Assembly (NCBI RefSeq): GCF_001465545.3
Contig: NZ_CP013480.3
Coordinates: 310,001-374,000, forward strand
DNA: 64,000 bases
Direction of reading: 5' to 3'
Source of the DNA: Pandoraea norimbergensis
Lineage (GTDB): Bacteria > Pseudomonadota > Gammaproteobacteria > Burkholderiales > Burkholderiaceae
The notes under the pieces were generated by a model. That model saw only the letters and a program-made list of their open reading frames with translations, made no database searches and was not told where the DNA came from. Both the position numbers and the translations under genes were made by a program. This document shows positions 29,133-36,294 of this stretch, piece by piece (the first letter of the stretch is position 1; every line of letters begins with the position of its first letter).

Positions 29133-30119
29133 ATGACCGAACCTCGCCTCGTCGCCTTCCTCATCGTGCCGCCGTTCGTGCTGCTGGATCTTGCCGGTCC
29201 GCTCGATGCGTTTCACGCGGTGATCCGTAACGCGACGGAGCTTGGGCAGCCGGCGCCATATCGCACGGTCGTCGTGTCGGCGCACGGCGGGCCGGTGGAG
29301 ACGGGCTCGGGGATCACGCTGCACACCGAGCCGATGCACTCGCTGGCGGCGATGGAAGTGGATACGTTGATTGCAGTGGGTGGCGCGGTGATGCATCGGC
29401 CTGCGGTGCCGGATGTGGTGGGTGACTGGTTGCGTGATTACGCACCACGCGTACGTCGTGTGTGTTCCGTCTGCGTGGGGGCGTTCATTCTCGGCGCCGC
29501 CGGGTTGCTCGACGGACGCCGCGCCACCACGCACTGGCTCGACACGGCCATGTTGCAGACGTGCTATCCCAAAGCGCGAGTGGAGTCAGACCCGATCTAC
29601 GTGCGCGAAGACCCCGTATGGACGTCGGCAGGCATCACCGCTGGCATCGATTTGGGGCTGGCACTGGTGGAAGACGATCTCGGTGTGGATGTCGCCTTGC
29701 AGGCGGCGCGACGTCTCGTGGTGTTTCTCAAACGTGCGGGTGGCCAGTCGCAGTTCAGCCCGCCGTTGCAGGAGCAGTTCGCAGCGGGGGCACCGTTCGG
29801 GGACCTGCATGGCTGGATGGCCGATCGTCTGGACGGCGACTTGTCGGTGATGCGTCTCGCCGAGCAGGCGAACATGAGCCCGCGCACGTTCGCCCGCAGC
29901 TATCTCGCCAAGACCGGCACAACACCGGCGAAAGCTGTGGAGCGCATGCGTCTCGAAGCGGCGCGCTTTGCGCTGCTCGACTCTGAAGCACCGCTCAAAC
30001 GCATCGCGTCGCGTGTGGGTTTCGGTGACGAGCAAAACCTGCGGCGCGCGTTCGTGCGTCAGTACGGGGTTACGCCCGCTGCGTACCGTGAGCGGTTTGG
30101 CGTCGAGACCTCGCTCTGA
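29133..30119 (+). CDS. GlxA family transcriptional regulator (DJ-1/PfpI + AraC HTH)
   Basis: A 328-residue regulator. The N-terminal DJ-1/PfpI-like amidotransferase-type domain (about residues 1-190) has VCSVCVGAFILGAAGLLDGR with the nucleophile-elbow cysteine and ATTHWLDTAMLQ. The C-terminal AraC-type double helix-turn-helix (about 220-325) has MSPRTFARSYLAKTGTTPAK and RRAFVRQYGVTPAAYRERF. Such proteins sense small nitrogenous metabolites. It precedes the RiPP cassette but is separated by 265 bp with hairpins, so it is not clearly part of it. Confidence 0.92.
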   Translation: MTEPRLVAFLIVPPFVLLDLAGPLDAFHAVIRNATELGQPAPYRTVVVSAHGGPVETGSGITLHTEPMHSLAAMEVDTLIAVGGAVMHRPAVPDVVGDWLRDYAPRVRRVCSVCVGAFILGAAGLLDGRRATTHWLDTAMLQTCYPKARVESDPIYVREDPVWTSAGITAGIDLGLALVEDDLGVDVALQAARRLVVFLKRAGGQSQFSPPLQEQFAAGAPFGDLHGWMADRLDGDLSVMRLAEQANMSPRTFARSYLAKTGTTPAKAVERMRLEAARFALLDSEAPLKRIASRVGFGDEQNLRRAFVRQYGVTPAAYRERFGVETSL

Positions 30120-30180
30120 GCGCGGTAACGCGCACGCTTCGTACCCGCTTCGCACCTGCTTTTCCCCCTTCCAAAAGCTT

Positions 30181-30208
30181 CGCGTCACGTACCTTGTTAC
30201 CTGACGCG
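30181..30208 (+). terminator. Hairpin after the GlxA-type gene
   Basis: CGCGTCA (30181-30187) pairs with TGACGCG (30202-30208), with partial pairing inside the 14-nt loop. No T run follows. It may end the GlxA-gene transcript or be an operator dyad for the RiPP promoter. Confidence 0.4.
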
Positions 30209-30320
30209 CGTCATCGCACAACAACTTTCGGAATTCTCCGATATCAAGCGCTGCGTCATCCGGTCAACATGTCTGCCTGACTGACGCCCCCCTGCTGTCT
30301 CTCCAGTCTCCCTCGCATCA

Positions 30321-30360
30321 CGTCTCGTTGGCGGCCCGCAGCCAACGGGACGATTTTTCT
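30321..30360 (+). terminator. Intrinsic terminator/attenuator just before RiPP precursor
   Basis: A 12-bp stem (30321-30332 with 30341-30352, one G-U pair) closes an 8-nt loop GGCCCGCA and is followed by ATTTTTCT. This is a good Rho-independent terminator. It ends only 25 bp before the precursor ATG, leaving almost no room for a separate promoter, so the cassette is probably transcribed through it (attenuation) unless a promoter overlaps the hairpin. Confidence 0.75.
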
Positions 30361-30384
30361 CGCGGGCTATCAGGAGATGTCTCC

Positions 30385-30543
30385 ATGACGAAGCAAGCAC
30401 TCATCGCGCAACTGACCGAAAAGCAGAACGCCGCTAAGGACGACGGTTCGATAAAAGAAATTCCGCAGAGCGAACTTGACCAGATCTCGGGGGCCGGTCG
30501 CGGCAACGCGTTTGTGAACGCCACGTGGAGCCGTGCGATGTAA
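30385..30543 (+). CDS. RiPP precursor peptide, double-glycine-type leader
   Basis: A 52-residue peptide with a ribosome-binding site (CAGGAG, 30371-30376). The leader holds ELDQISGA, matching the C39-exporter consensus: Ile26 at -12, Glu30 at -8, Leu31 at -7, Ile34 at -4, Gly36-Ala37 at -2/-1. Cleavage after Ala37 would release GRGNAFVNATWSRAM. The core has two aromatic-X-X triplets, FVN (43-45) and WSR (48-50), of the kind joined into three-residue cyclophanes by radical SAM enzymes of the Xye/darobactin type. It has no cysteine, ruling out thioether or lanthionine chemistry. The maturase and exporter genes follow. Modification and activity are inferred. Confidence 0.85.
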   Translation: MTKQALIAQLTEKQNAAKDDGSIKEIPQSELDQISGAGRGNAFVNATWSRAM

Positions 30544-30566
30544 CGCACGGTCGAGCAGCGAATCGA

Positions 30567-30600
30567 GCGGGCGACGGTCGTGCTTCAGACTGCCGCCCGC
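30567..30600 (+). terminator. Intercistronic hairpin between precursor and maturase
   Basis: GCGGGCG (30567-30573) pairs with CGCCCGC (30594-30600). It lies between the precursor stop and the maturase ribosome-binding site. It may lower read-through or stabilise the precursor message, giving excess substrate over enzyme. Confidence 0.55.
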
Positions 30601-30622
30601 TTGCAGCGGGAGGAGACACGCC

Positions 30623-31795
30623 GTGAAACAGTATGTCGAAGTGATTCTCAAGATGTCCGAGCGGTGCAACATCAACTGCACGTACTGCTATTTCTTCAAC
30701 AAGGAAAACAAGGATTACGAAGACAACCCGCCTTATCTGTCGGCCAAGACGGCAAGGGATTTCGTCCGATTCCTCACGTCGTCGGCGCCGAATCTCAAAG
30801 ACACCACATTTCAGATCGATCTTCACGGCGGCGAGCCGTTGATGCTGAAGCCTGAGCGCTTCGAGGAGATCGTGACCATCTTGCGCGACGGGCTTGCCGA
30901 AGCCGAGGCCGTGCAATTCACCGTGCAGACCAACGCGTTGCTAGTCGACGAAACGTGGCTGGACCTGTTCTCACGTCTGGATATCTATGTGGGCGTCAGC
31001 ATCGATGGACCGAAGATTTATCACGATGAGAATCGCGTCGACAAAAACGGCGAGGGCACCTTCGACAGAACGGTGGAAAAGATCGCACTGCTTCGGCAAG
31101 CCGTGGAAGCGAAGCGAATTCCCGGACTCGGTGCGATCTGCGTGATGAATCCGAAATTCGATGCGCAGCAGGTCTACGACACGCTGACCCGTTCGCTCGG
31201 CATCACACAGTTGCAGTTTCTGTTTCCGGATGAAACGCACGACTCGATTGACCCGGCGAATGTGGCGGCGCTGACGCAGTTCAGCAAGGCGCTGTTTCAG
31301 TGCTGGATGGACGACGAGCGAGGCACCGTTCGCATCCGGTCTTTTGATCGCGTGCTGGACGCGATTCTTGCTGACGGCCCGCGCAAGGCGGTGATCCATG
31401 ACGAACTCACCCACAGCACGGTCTTCACGTTATCAAGCGCGGGTGACATCGGGCACGACGACACGCTGCGCAATGTGATCCCCGAGATTTTCTACGCGGG
31501 TATGAACGTCGCGGATGTCACGTTCGCCGAGTTTCTCGCGTGGCACGGCACGATCAGCGCGTTGCTGGCGCGGCATTCGGTGGCCAGCGTCTGCCGTGTT
31601 TGTGTCTGGCGAGACATCTGCGAGATCGCCACTCGCTCGGACACGGCGCTCCATCGCTGCAAGTCCGGCGTAGCCGACCAACACACCGTGTATTGCGATT
31701 GCCTTAAGGCGACCTACGAAAAAGGTGCCGAGTATCTCGCGTTACGAGGCGTACCCATTCGGGACATTTCGAGAAATCTTGTGGAGACGCATTAA
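30623..31795 (+). CDS. Radical SAM/SPASM peptide maturase
   Basis: A 390-residue enzyme. The GTG at 30623 follows GGGAGGAG at 7-nt spacing and gives KQYVEVILKMSERCNINCTY. The radical SAM cluster ligands are Cys15, Cys19 and Cys22 (CNINCTYC), followed by YFFNKENKDY and the GGEP motif in DLHGGEPLM. The C-terminal part has a SPASM-like set: CRVCVWRDICEIA, then HRC and YCDCLKATYEKG, binding auxiliary iron-sulfur clusters. The layout C-x2-C-x5-C ... HR ... YCD resembles XyeB/GrrM/DarE-type maturases that form strained aryl-to-sidechain links. It probably crosslinks the FVN and WSR triplets of the peptide. The next gene starts right after its stop. Confidence 0.93.
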   Translation: MKQYVEVILKMSERCNINCTYCYFFNKENKDYEDNPPYLSAKTARDFVRFLTSSAPNLKDTTFQIDLHGGEPLMLKPERFEEIVTILRDGLAEAEAVQFTVQTNALLVDETWLDLFSRLDIYVGVSIDGPKIYHDENRVDKNGEGTFDRTVEKIALLRQAVEAKRIPGLGAICVMNPKFDAQQVYDTLTRSLGITQLQFLFPDETHDSIDPANVAALTQFSKALFQCWMDDERGTVRIRSFDRVLDAILADGPRKAVIHDELTHSTVFTLSSAGDIGHDDTLRNVIPEIFYAGMNVADVTFAEFLAWHGTISALLARHSVASVCRVCVWRDICEIATRSDTALHRCKSGVADQHTVYCDCLKATYEKGAEYLALRGVPIRDISRNLVETH

Positions 31796-32803
31796 ATGCA
31801 AGGCAAGTTGTTGGTCAGTTCATTTCTGCCTCGGATTTTCCGTCACGGGGCGCTCGCACTTTCATGTCTGTGGCCATTTGCGAACGATGCGAATGCTGGC
31901 ACATGCAGCGCGCCGTGGCCGAATGTGCAACCGATGCTGGAATCGGCGATTCGATATAGCGACGACGTCAAGAAGTCGGACCCATACATCACACTCACGA
32001 CGCGCGGCCGACCCGTGAAGATGTTGCTGGATACCGGCTCCAATGTGCATGTGATCTGGGACACGCGATTGCTGGGGGGTGATCGTGTTGTGAGGTCTGA
32101 TGGTTCTCGCGCTACCGATGAAACCTCGGGGGGCGTTGATGGAAGCGAAACCCTCCATGCGATTGCGTCATCCACGTTAGCCCAACGTACCGTTCTTGAG
32201 ATGATCGATGCGCAGGGCAGACGGGTGACGGAGTCGTTTTATGTGATCGACGAAACGCCGCTGATGGCAGACGGCTTTTCCGGGATCATCAGCCCGCAAT
32301 ACCTTGCGCAAGAGAAGGTCTCGGTCATCGACTTCAAACATGACTGCTTCTTCGTGAGCGAGCGGTTCGATCCCGAGGCCAGTGGGAAATTTGTCATGTC
32401 TGCCGGGCGTGCATTACCAAACCCGCATCGCGTGATGGCGATTCCGATTGGCGTGATGGGGGTGCGGGTTCCTGTCGTCGTTGATTCCGGGGCTTCCGGT
32501 ACGACGCTGCTGGGACGCGTGATTGAACACTCGCCCCCCGGTCTGCGGCTCCCCATGAGCATTGATTTGCTGGGGAACGCCATCGCGAGTGATGAGCGTG
32601 CAAGGCTGGTAGATCTGACGATCAACGGCGAGACAGTGATGCGCCATCCGGTAGCGCCCGCGTTGGTTCTCCGCGACAAAGGCATCGTGAGTCTGGGGGC
32701 GATCGGCATGGACATCCTCAAGGACCGCATTCTGTTCCACGACGACGATCGCCATCGCTTCGTCTTTCTCGAAGGTGTTGCGGCGCGTGGCGTGATCGAC
32801 TGA
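31796..32803 (+). CDS. Exported pepsin/retropepsin-like aspartyl protease
   Basis: A 335-residue protein. A hydrophobic N-terminal segment with preceding positive charges (FRHGALALSCLWPFANDANA) suggests export to the periplasm. Two aspartyl-protease half-domains are present in one chain: VKMLLDTGSNVHVIWD with DTGS at 79-82, and VPVVVDSGASGTTLLG with DSGA at 230-233. Both catalytic aspartates are kept, so an active bilobed enzyme is likely. It starts with the base after the maturase stop. It may trim the leader or core after modification, or degrade unmodified peptide; both are inference. A dedicated aspartyl protease is unusual beside a C39-peptidase exporter. Confidence 0.85.
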   Translation: MQGKLLVSSFLPRIFRHGALALSCLWPFANDANAGTCSAPWPNVQPMLESAIRYSDDVKKSDPYITLTTRGRPVKMLLDTGSNVHVIWDTRLLGGDRVVRSDGSRATDETSGGVDGSETLHAIASSTLAQRTVLEMIDAQGRRVTESFYVIDETPLMADGFSGIISPQYLAQEKVSVIDFKHDCFFVSERFDPEASGKFVMSAGRALPNPHRVMAIPIGVMGVRVPVVVDSGASGTTLLGRVIEHSPPGLRLPMSIDLLGNAIASDERARLVDLTINGETVMRHPVAPALVLRDKGIVSLGAIGMDILKDRILFHDDDRHRFVFLEGVAARGVID

Positions 32804-32859
32804 GACGACTGTCGATAGTCGCTAGTCGCACTGCAACATCGACATTTCCCGGGGCGTCC

Positions 32860-34113
32860 ATGTTTCGCGATGCAGCGCTGGCGGCAGATCGGCCGCAATG
32901 GCTTGGCGAAGTGTTGTTGTTACCACCGCTGTCTCTTCGGATTGCCGCCGTCGGCTCGGCGGTTTTGGCCATGGTGACCGTCATGTTTTTGGCTTGGGGA
33001 ACGTACACGCAACGTGCGACGGTTGCTGGCCGCTTGGTGCCTTCTGTGGGGTTTGCAAAGGTCTATGCGCCGAGTGCCGGCGTTGTCATCAAGCGACATA
33101 TCGTGGAAGGGCAGCACGTCAATAAAGGGGAGGTTCTCTTTGTGCTTTCCGCCGAGCGTCGAACCGGGGCAGGGGAGGCGGTCCGCTCACAGGTGGCTCA
33201 GCGAATCGAGGCGCGCGTCGTGTCTCTGCAAGATGAGGTGGCCGACATGACACGTATGCATTCGATGGCGCAGGCGGCGCAGCGGCAAACGATCGCCGCC
33301 CGTTCCGAGGAGCTGGCAAAGCTTGATGGCCTGATTCAGAGCCAACGCGAGCGAGTGACGCTCGCCAGTGCCAATGCGCATCGGTATGAACGCCTGCTTG
33401 CCCAGTCCTACGTCTCTCGTGAGCAAAGTCAGGAAAAGCGCGCAGCGTATCTCGAACAACGTGCGCAGTTTCAGTCTCTCCAACGCGAGCGGATCGTCAT
33501 GACCCGGATGTTGAGCGTCGACCGGCAGCGGCTTGATTCGCTGCCCCACGCACAGCGGGTCGAGTTCGCGCAGCGCACACGCGAGCTTGCGCTACTGAAG
33601 CAAGAACTGGCCGAGAGCGAAGGGCAGCGAGAGTTCTCCGTGACTGCCCCCACTGGCGGTATCGCGACAGCGGTGGTGTCGGAAATTGGTCAAACGGTCT
33701 CCTCTGCGACGCCGCTGATGTCGATCGTGCCGACAGACTCGCCACTCGAAGCCCACCTTTACGTGACGAGCGACGCTGTCGGTTTTATGCAGGCGGGTGA
33801 TCCGGTCCGCCTTCGCTATCGCGCATTCGCGCATCAGAAGTTCGGCCAATTTCCCGGCACCGTGACGTCTGTCTCGTGGGCCGCGCTCCCGCATGCCGAT
33901 ATCGCCGATATCGATCCCTATGAGGGCGGCAAGGGAACACAGGCACCGCTTTACCTCGTCAAAGTCAGTCTGGATGCCCGGTCAGTCCATGCCGGCAATC
34001 AGAAATTGGTGTTACGCGCCGGCATGCAACTGGACGCCGATGTCATGCGCGAGACGCGGCGACTCTATGAGTGGGCGTTTCATCCGCTGCAAGGTCTCAG
34101 GCAGCAATGGTGA
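32860..34113 (+). CDS. HlyD/CvaA family periplasmic adaptor
   Basis: A 417-residue membrane fusion protein with a cytoplasmic N-terminus, one span (about residues 27-47), a barrel-sandwich segment (VYAPSAGVVIKRHIVEGQHV), a long coiled-coil hairpin (about 105-260, many Gln/Arg/Glu), and the return strand FSVTAPTGGIATAVVSEIGQ. It links the ABC exporter in the inner membrane to the outer-membrane channel in a type I secretion path, as CvaA does for colicin V. The start at 32860 has a weak ribosome-binding site. The exporter follows 15 bp later. Confidence 0.93.
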   Translation: MFRDAALAADRPQWLGEVLLLPPLSLRIAAVGSAVLAMVTVMFLAWGTYTQRATVAGRLVPSVGFAKVYAPSAGVVIKRHIVEGQHVNKGEVLFVLSAERRTGAGEAVRSQVAQRIEARVVSLQDEVADMTRMHSMAQAAQRQTIAARSEELAKLDGLIQSQRERVTLASANAHRYERLLAQSYVSREQSQEKRAAYLEQRAQFQSLQRERIVMTRMLSVDRQRLDSLPHAQRVEFAQRTRELALLKQELAESEGQREFSVTAPTGGIATAVVSEIGQTVSSATPLMSIVPTDSPLEAHLYVTSDAVGFMQAGDPVRLRYRAFAHQKFGQFPGTVTSVSWAALPHADIADIDPYEGGKGTQAPLYLVKVSLDARSVHAGNQKLVLRAGMQLDADVMRETRRLYEWAFHPLQGLRQQW

Positions 34114-34128
34114 GGCACGCGTCGTCCG

Positions 34129-36294
34129 ATGCTCGATAAGCGCCGGTCCGGTGACACACTCGGTCGTCGCGTGCCGTCCGTTCTTCAGACGGAAGCGGCC
34201 GAATGCGGTCTGGCGTGTCTGGCGATGATCGCCGGCTTTCATGGGCATCAAATCGATCTGCCTTCGCTGCGCGCGCGTTTCCCTATGTCGCAGATGGGCG
34301 TGACGTTGGCGAATCTGGTCAGCATTTCACGACGTCTGAATCTTGCCAGTCGGCCGGTCAGTCTTGATCTCGATGCGCTCGGTAAGCTGAAACTCCCCTG
34401 CATCCTGCATTGGAACTTCAACCACTTTGTCGTGCTGGTGCGCGTCGGTTCGCGGGGTCTCTCGATACACGATCCTGCGCAGGGACCACGCACAATCAGT
34501 CTGTCGGAGGCGTCCCGATCGTTCACGGGGGTAGCGCTGGAGCTTTGGCCGCATGAAGCGTTTGTTACCCGGAACGAGAAAAGGAATACGCGTGTGACTG
34601 ACCTGCTGGGCACCGTCACCGGCTTGATCCCCGCGATGGCGCAAGTGTTTGCCTTGGCGTTGTCGTTGGAAATCTTCGTGCTGGTCTCGCCGTTCTACCT
34701 TCAATGGGTGATCGATCACGCGCTGGTCTCGGGCGACCGTGATTTATTGCTCACGCTGATGATCGGGTTCTTCTTGCTGCTCGTGTGTCAGCACGGCGTG
34801 GCTGCGCTTCGGTCGTGGGCACTCATGCGATTGGGCGCGACATGGAATCTGCAATGGCGCGCGAATCTGTTCTCTCATATGGTCCGTCTCCCGGTGCAGT
34901 ACTTCATTCGACGTCATCTCGGGGATGTGCTGTCGCGATTCGGCGCGGTCGACGAAATTCAGCGCACGCTCACCACGTCATTCATCGAAGGCGTGCTCGA
35001 CGGCGGCATGGCGCTCCTGACGCTTGCGCTGATGTTTATTTACAGTCCGCCGCTGGCTGCCATCGCCCTTGGTTTCATGGTGCTATATGCGGTGATTCAC
35101 CTCGGTCTGTTTCGCGCGATGCGCCGCGCGACCGAGGCGCATCTGGTTCACGCGTCGCGCCAGCAGAGTCATTTTCTGGAGACGCTGCGAGGCATCAAGA
35201 CCATCAAGCTCTTTTCGCGAGAAGACGATCGATGCTCGACATGGCTGACATTGCTCGTGCGCCAGATCAACGCCGATCTGCGGATTCAGTGGCTGACGAT
35301 GATTCACAAGCACGCCAACGGCTTTCTGATGGGGGTTGAGAACATTCTGATCATCTGGCTGGGGGCCACGTTTGTGATTGACGGCCGGTTCACGGCGGGC
35401 GCGTTGATCGCGTTGCTCGCGTACAAATTGCAGTTTCAGACACGGATGAGTTCGTTGATCGACAAGCTGGCCGAGTACCGGATGCTTGGGTTGCAGGCCG
35501 CCCGACTGGCCGACATTGCGTTGAGTGCGCCGGAGTCTCCCGAGACGGTCCTCTCGGACGCGGCCACAGAGATGTTTGCGGACCGCGATGCAGCGCTTGA
35601 AGTCTCGCGGCTCAGCTTTCGGTATAGCGAGTACGAGCGTCTGATTCTTGAGGACGTGACGTTCTCCATTCGGGCGGGCGAATCGGTGGCGATCGTCGGG
35701 CCCTCGGGATGCGGTAAGTCGACCTTGGCGCATTTGCTGCTCGGCATTCTGACGCCGACTTCCGGCGTGATCCAACTCTCGGGCAAGCCAGTTGGCGCGT
35801 TGGGCGTCGGTCGTTTGCGACAGGCCGTTGGGACCGTCATGCAGGACGACACGTTGCTGGCCGGGTCGCTCGCTGACAACGTGAGCTTCTTCGACACGCA
35901 GGCGGATGCCGCATGGATTCGTGAGTGCGCGCGGCTTGCCTGTATCGACGAGGAGATCGAGGCCATGCCGATGGGCTACAACACCCTCGTCGGCGATATG
36001 GGGACGGTGCTCTCCGGGGGGCAGAAGCAACGCATTCTGCTCGCCCGGGCCTTGTACAAGCGGCCCCGGATATTGCTGCTCGACGAGGCGACGAGCCATC
36101 TTGATGCGGCCAATGAGAGGCAAGTGAACGAGGCGGTTAGATCTCTCCACATGACGCGGCTGATCATCGCGCATCGGGCGGAGACGATCGCGACGGCCGA
36201 CCGGGTCATCACCCTCTATGGCGGCCGAATCGTCTCCGACCGGCCGCAATCTGATCGTCCGGCCGATGTCACGGCAGTGGCGCCCCAATCATGA
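34129..36294 (+). CDS. Peptidase-containing ABC exporter (C39, CvaB-like)
   Basis: A 721-residue PCAT that removes the leader and exports the core. The N-terminal C39 peptidase has Gln20 and Cys26 in LQTEAAECGLACL, His99 in NFNHFVVL and Asp115 in IHDPAQGP, so it is catalytically complete. Six spans follow (about 155-425). The ATPase domain has Walker [13 protein letters not shown], signature VLSGGQKQRILLARAL and Walker B LLLDEATSHLD. It is the protein expected to read the leader's ELxxIxGA site. Its stop overlaps the TolC-type gene (ATGA). Confidence 0.96.
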   Translation: MLDKRRSGDTLGRRVPSVLQTEAAECGLACLAMIAGFHGHQIDLPSLRARFPMSQMGVTLANLVSISRRLNLASRPVSLDLDALGKLKLPCILHWNFNHFVVLVRVGSRGLSIHDPAQGPRTISLSEASRSFTGVALELWPHEAFVTRNEKRNTRVTDLLGTVTGLIPAMAQVFALALSLEIFVLVSPFYLQWVIDHALVSGDRDLLLTLMIGFFLLLVCQHGVAALRSWALMRLGATWNLQWRANLFSHMVRLPVQYFIRRHLGDVLSRFGAVDEIQRTLTTSFIEGVLDGGMALLTLALMFIYSPPLAAIALGFMVLYAVIHLGLFRAMRRATEAHLVHASRQQSHFLETLRGIKTIKLFSREDDRCSTWLTLLVRQINADLRIQWLTMIHKHANGFLMGVENILIIWLGATFVIDGRFTAGALIALLAYKLQFQTRMSSLIDKLAEYRMLGLQAARLADIALSAPESPETVLSDAATEMFADRDAALEVSRLSFRYSEYERLILEDVTFSIRAGESVAIVGPSGCGKSTLAHLLLGILTPTSGVIQLSGKPVGALGVGRLRQAVGTVMQDDTLLAGSLADNVSFFDTQADAAWIRECARLACIDEEIEAMPMGYNTLVGDMGTVLSGGQKQRILLARALYKRPRILLLDEATSHLDAANERQVNEAVRSLHMTRLIIAHRAETIATADRVITLYGGRIVSDRPQSDRPADVTAVAPQS

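Noticed and set aside
29133..30119. GlxA-type regulator as part of the RiPP operon
   Set aside because: Two hairpins, one a good terminator, lie in the 265-bp gap; a regulatory link is possible but not shown.
30385..30543. Precursor of a lanthipeptide, sactipeptide or unmodified class II microcin
   Set aside because: The peptide has no cysteine, no lanthionine synthetase is present, and a radical SAM maturase follows.
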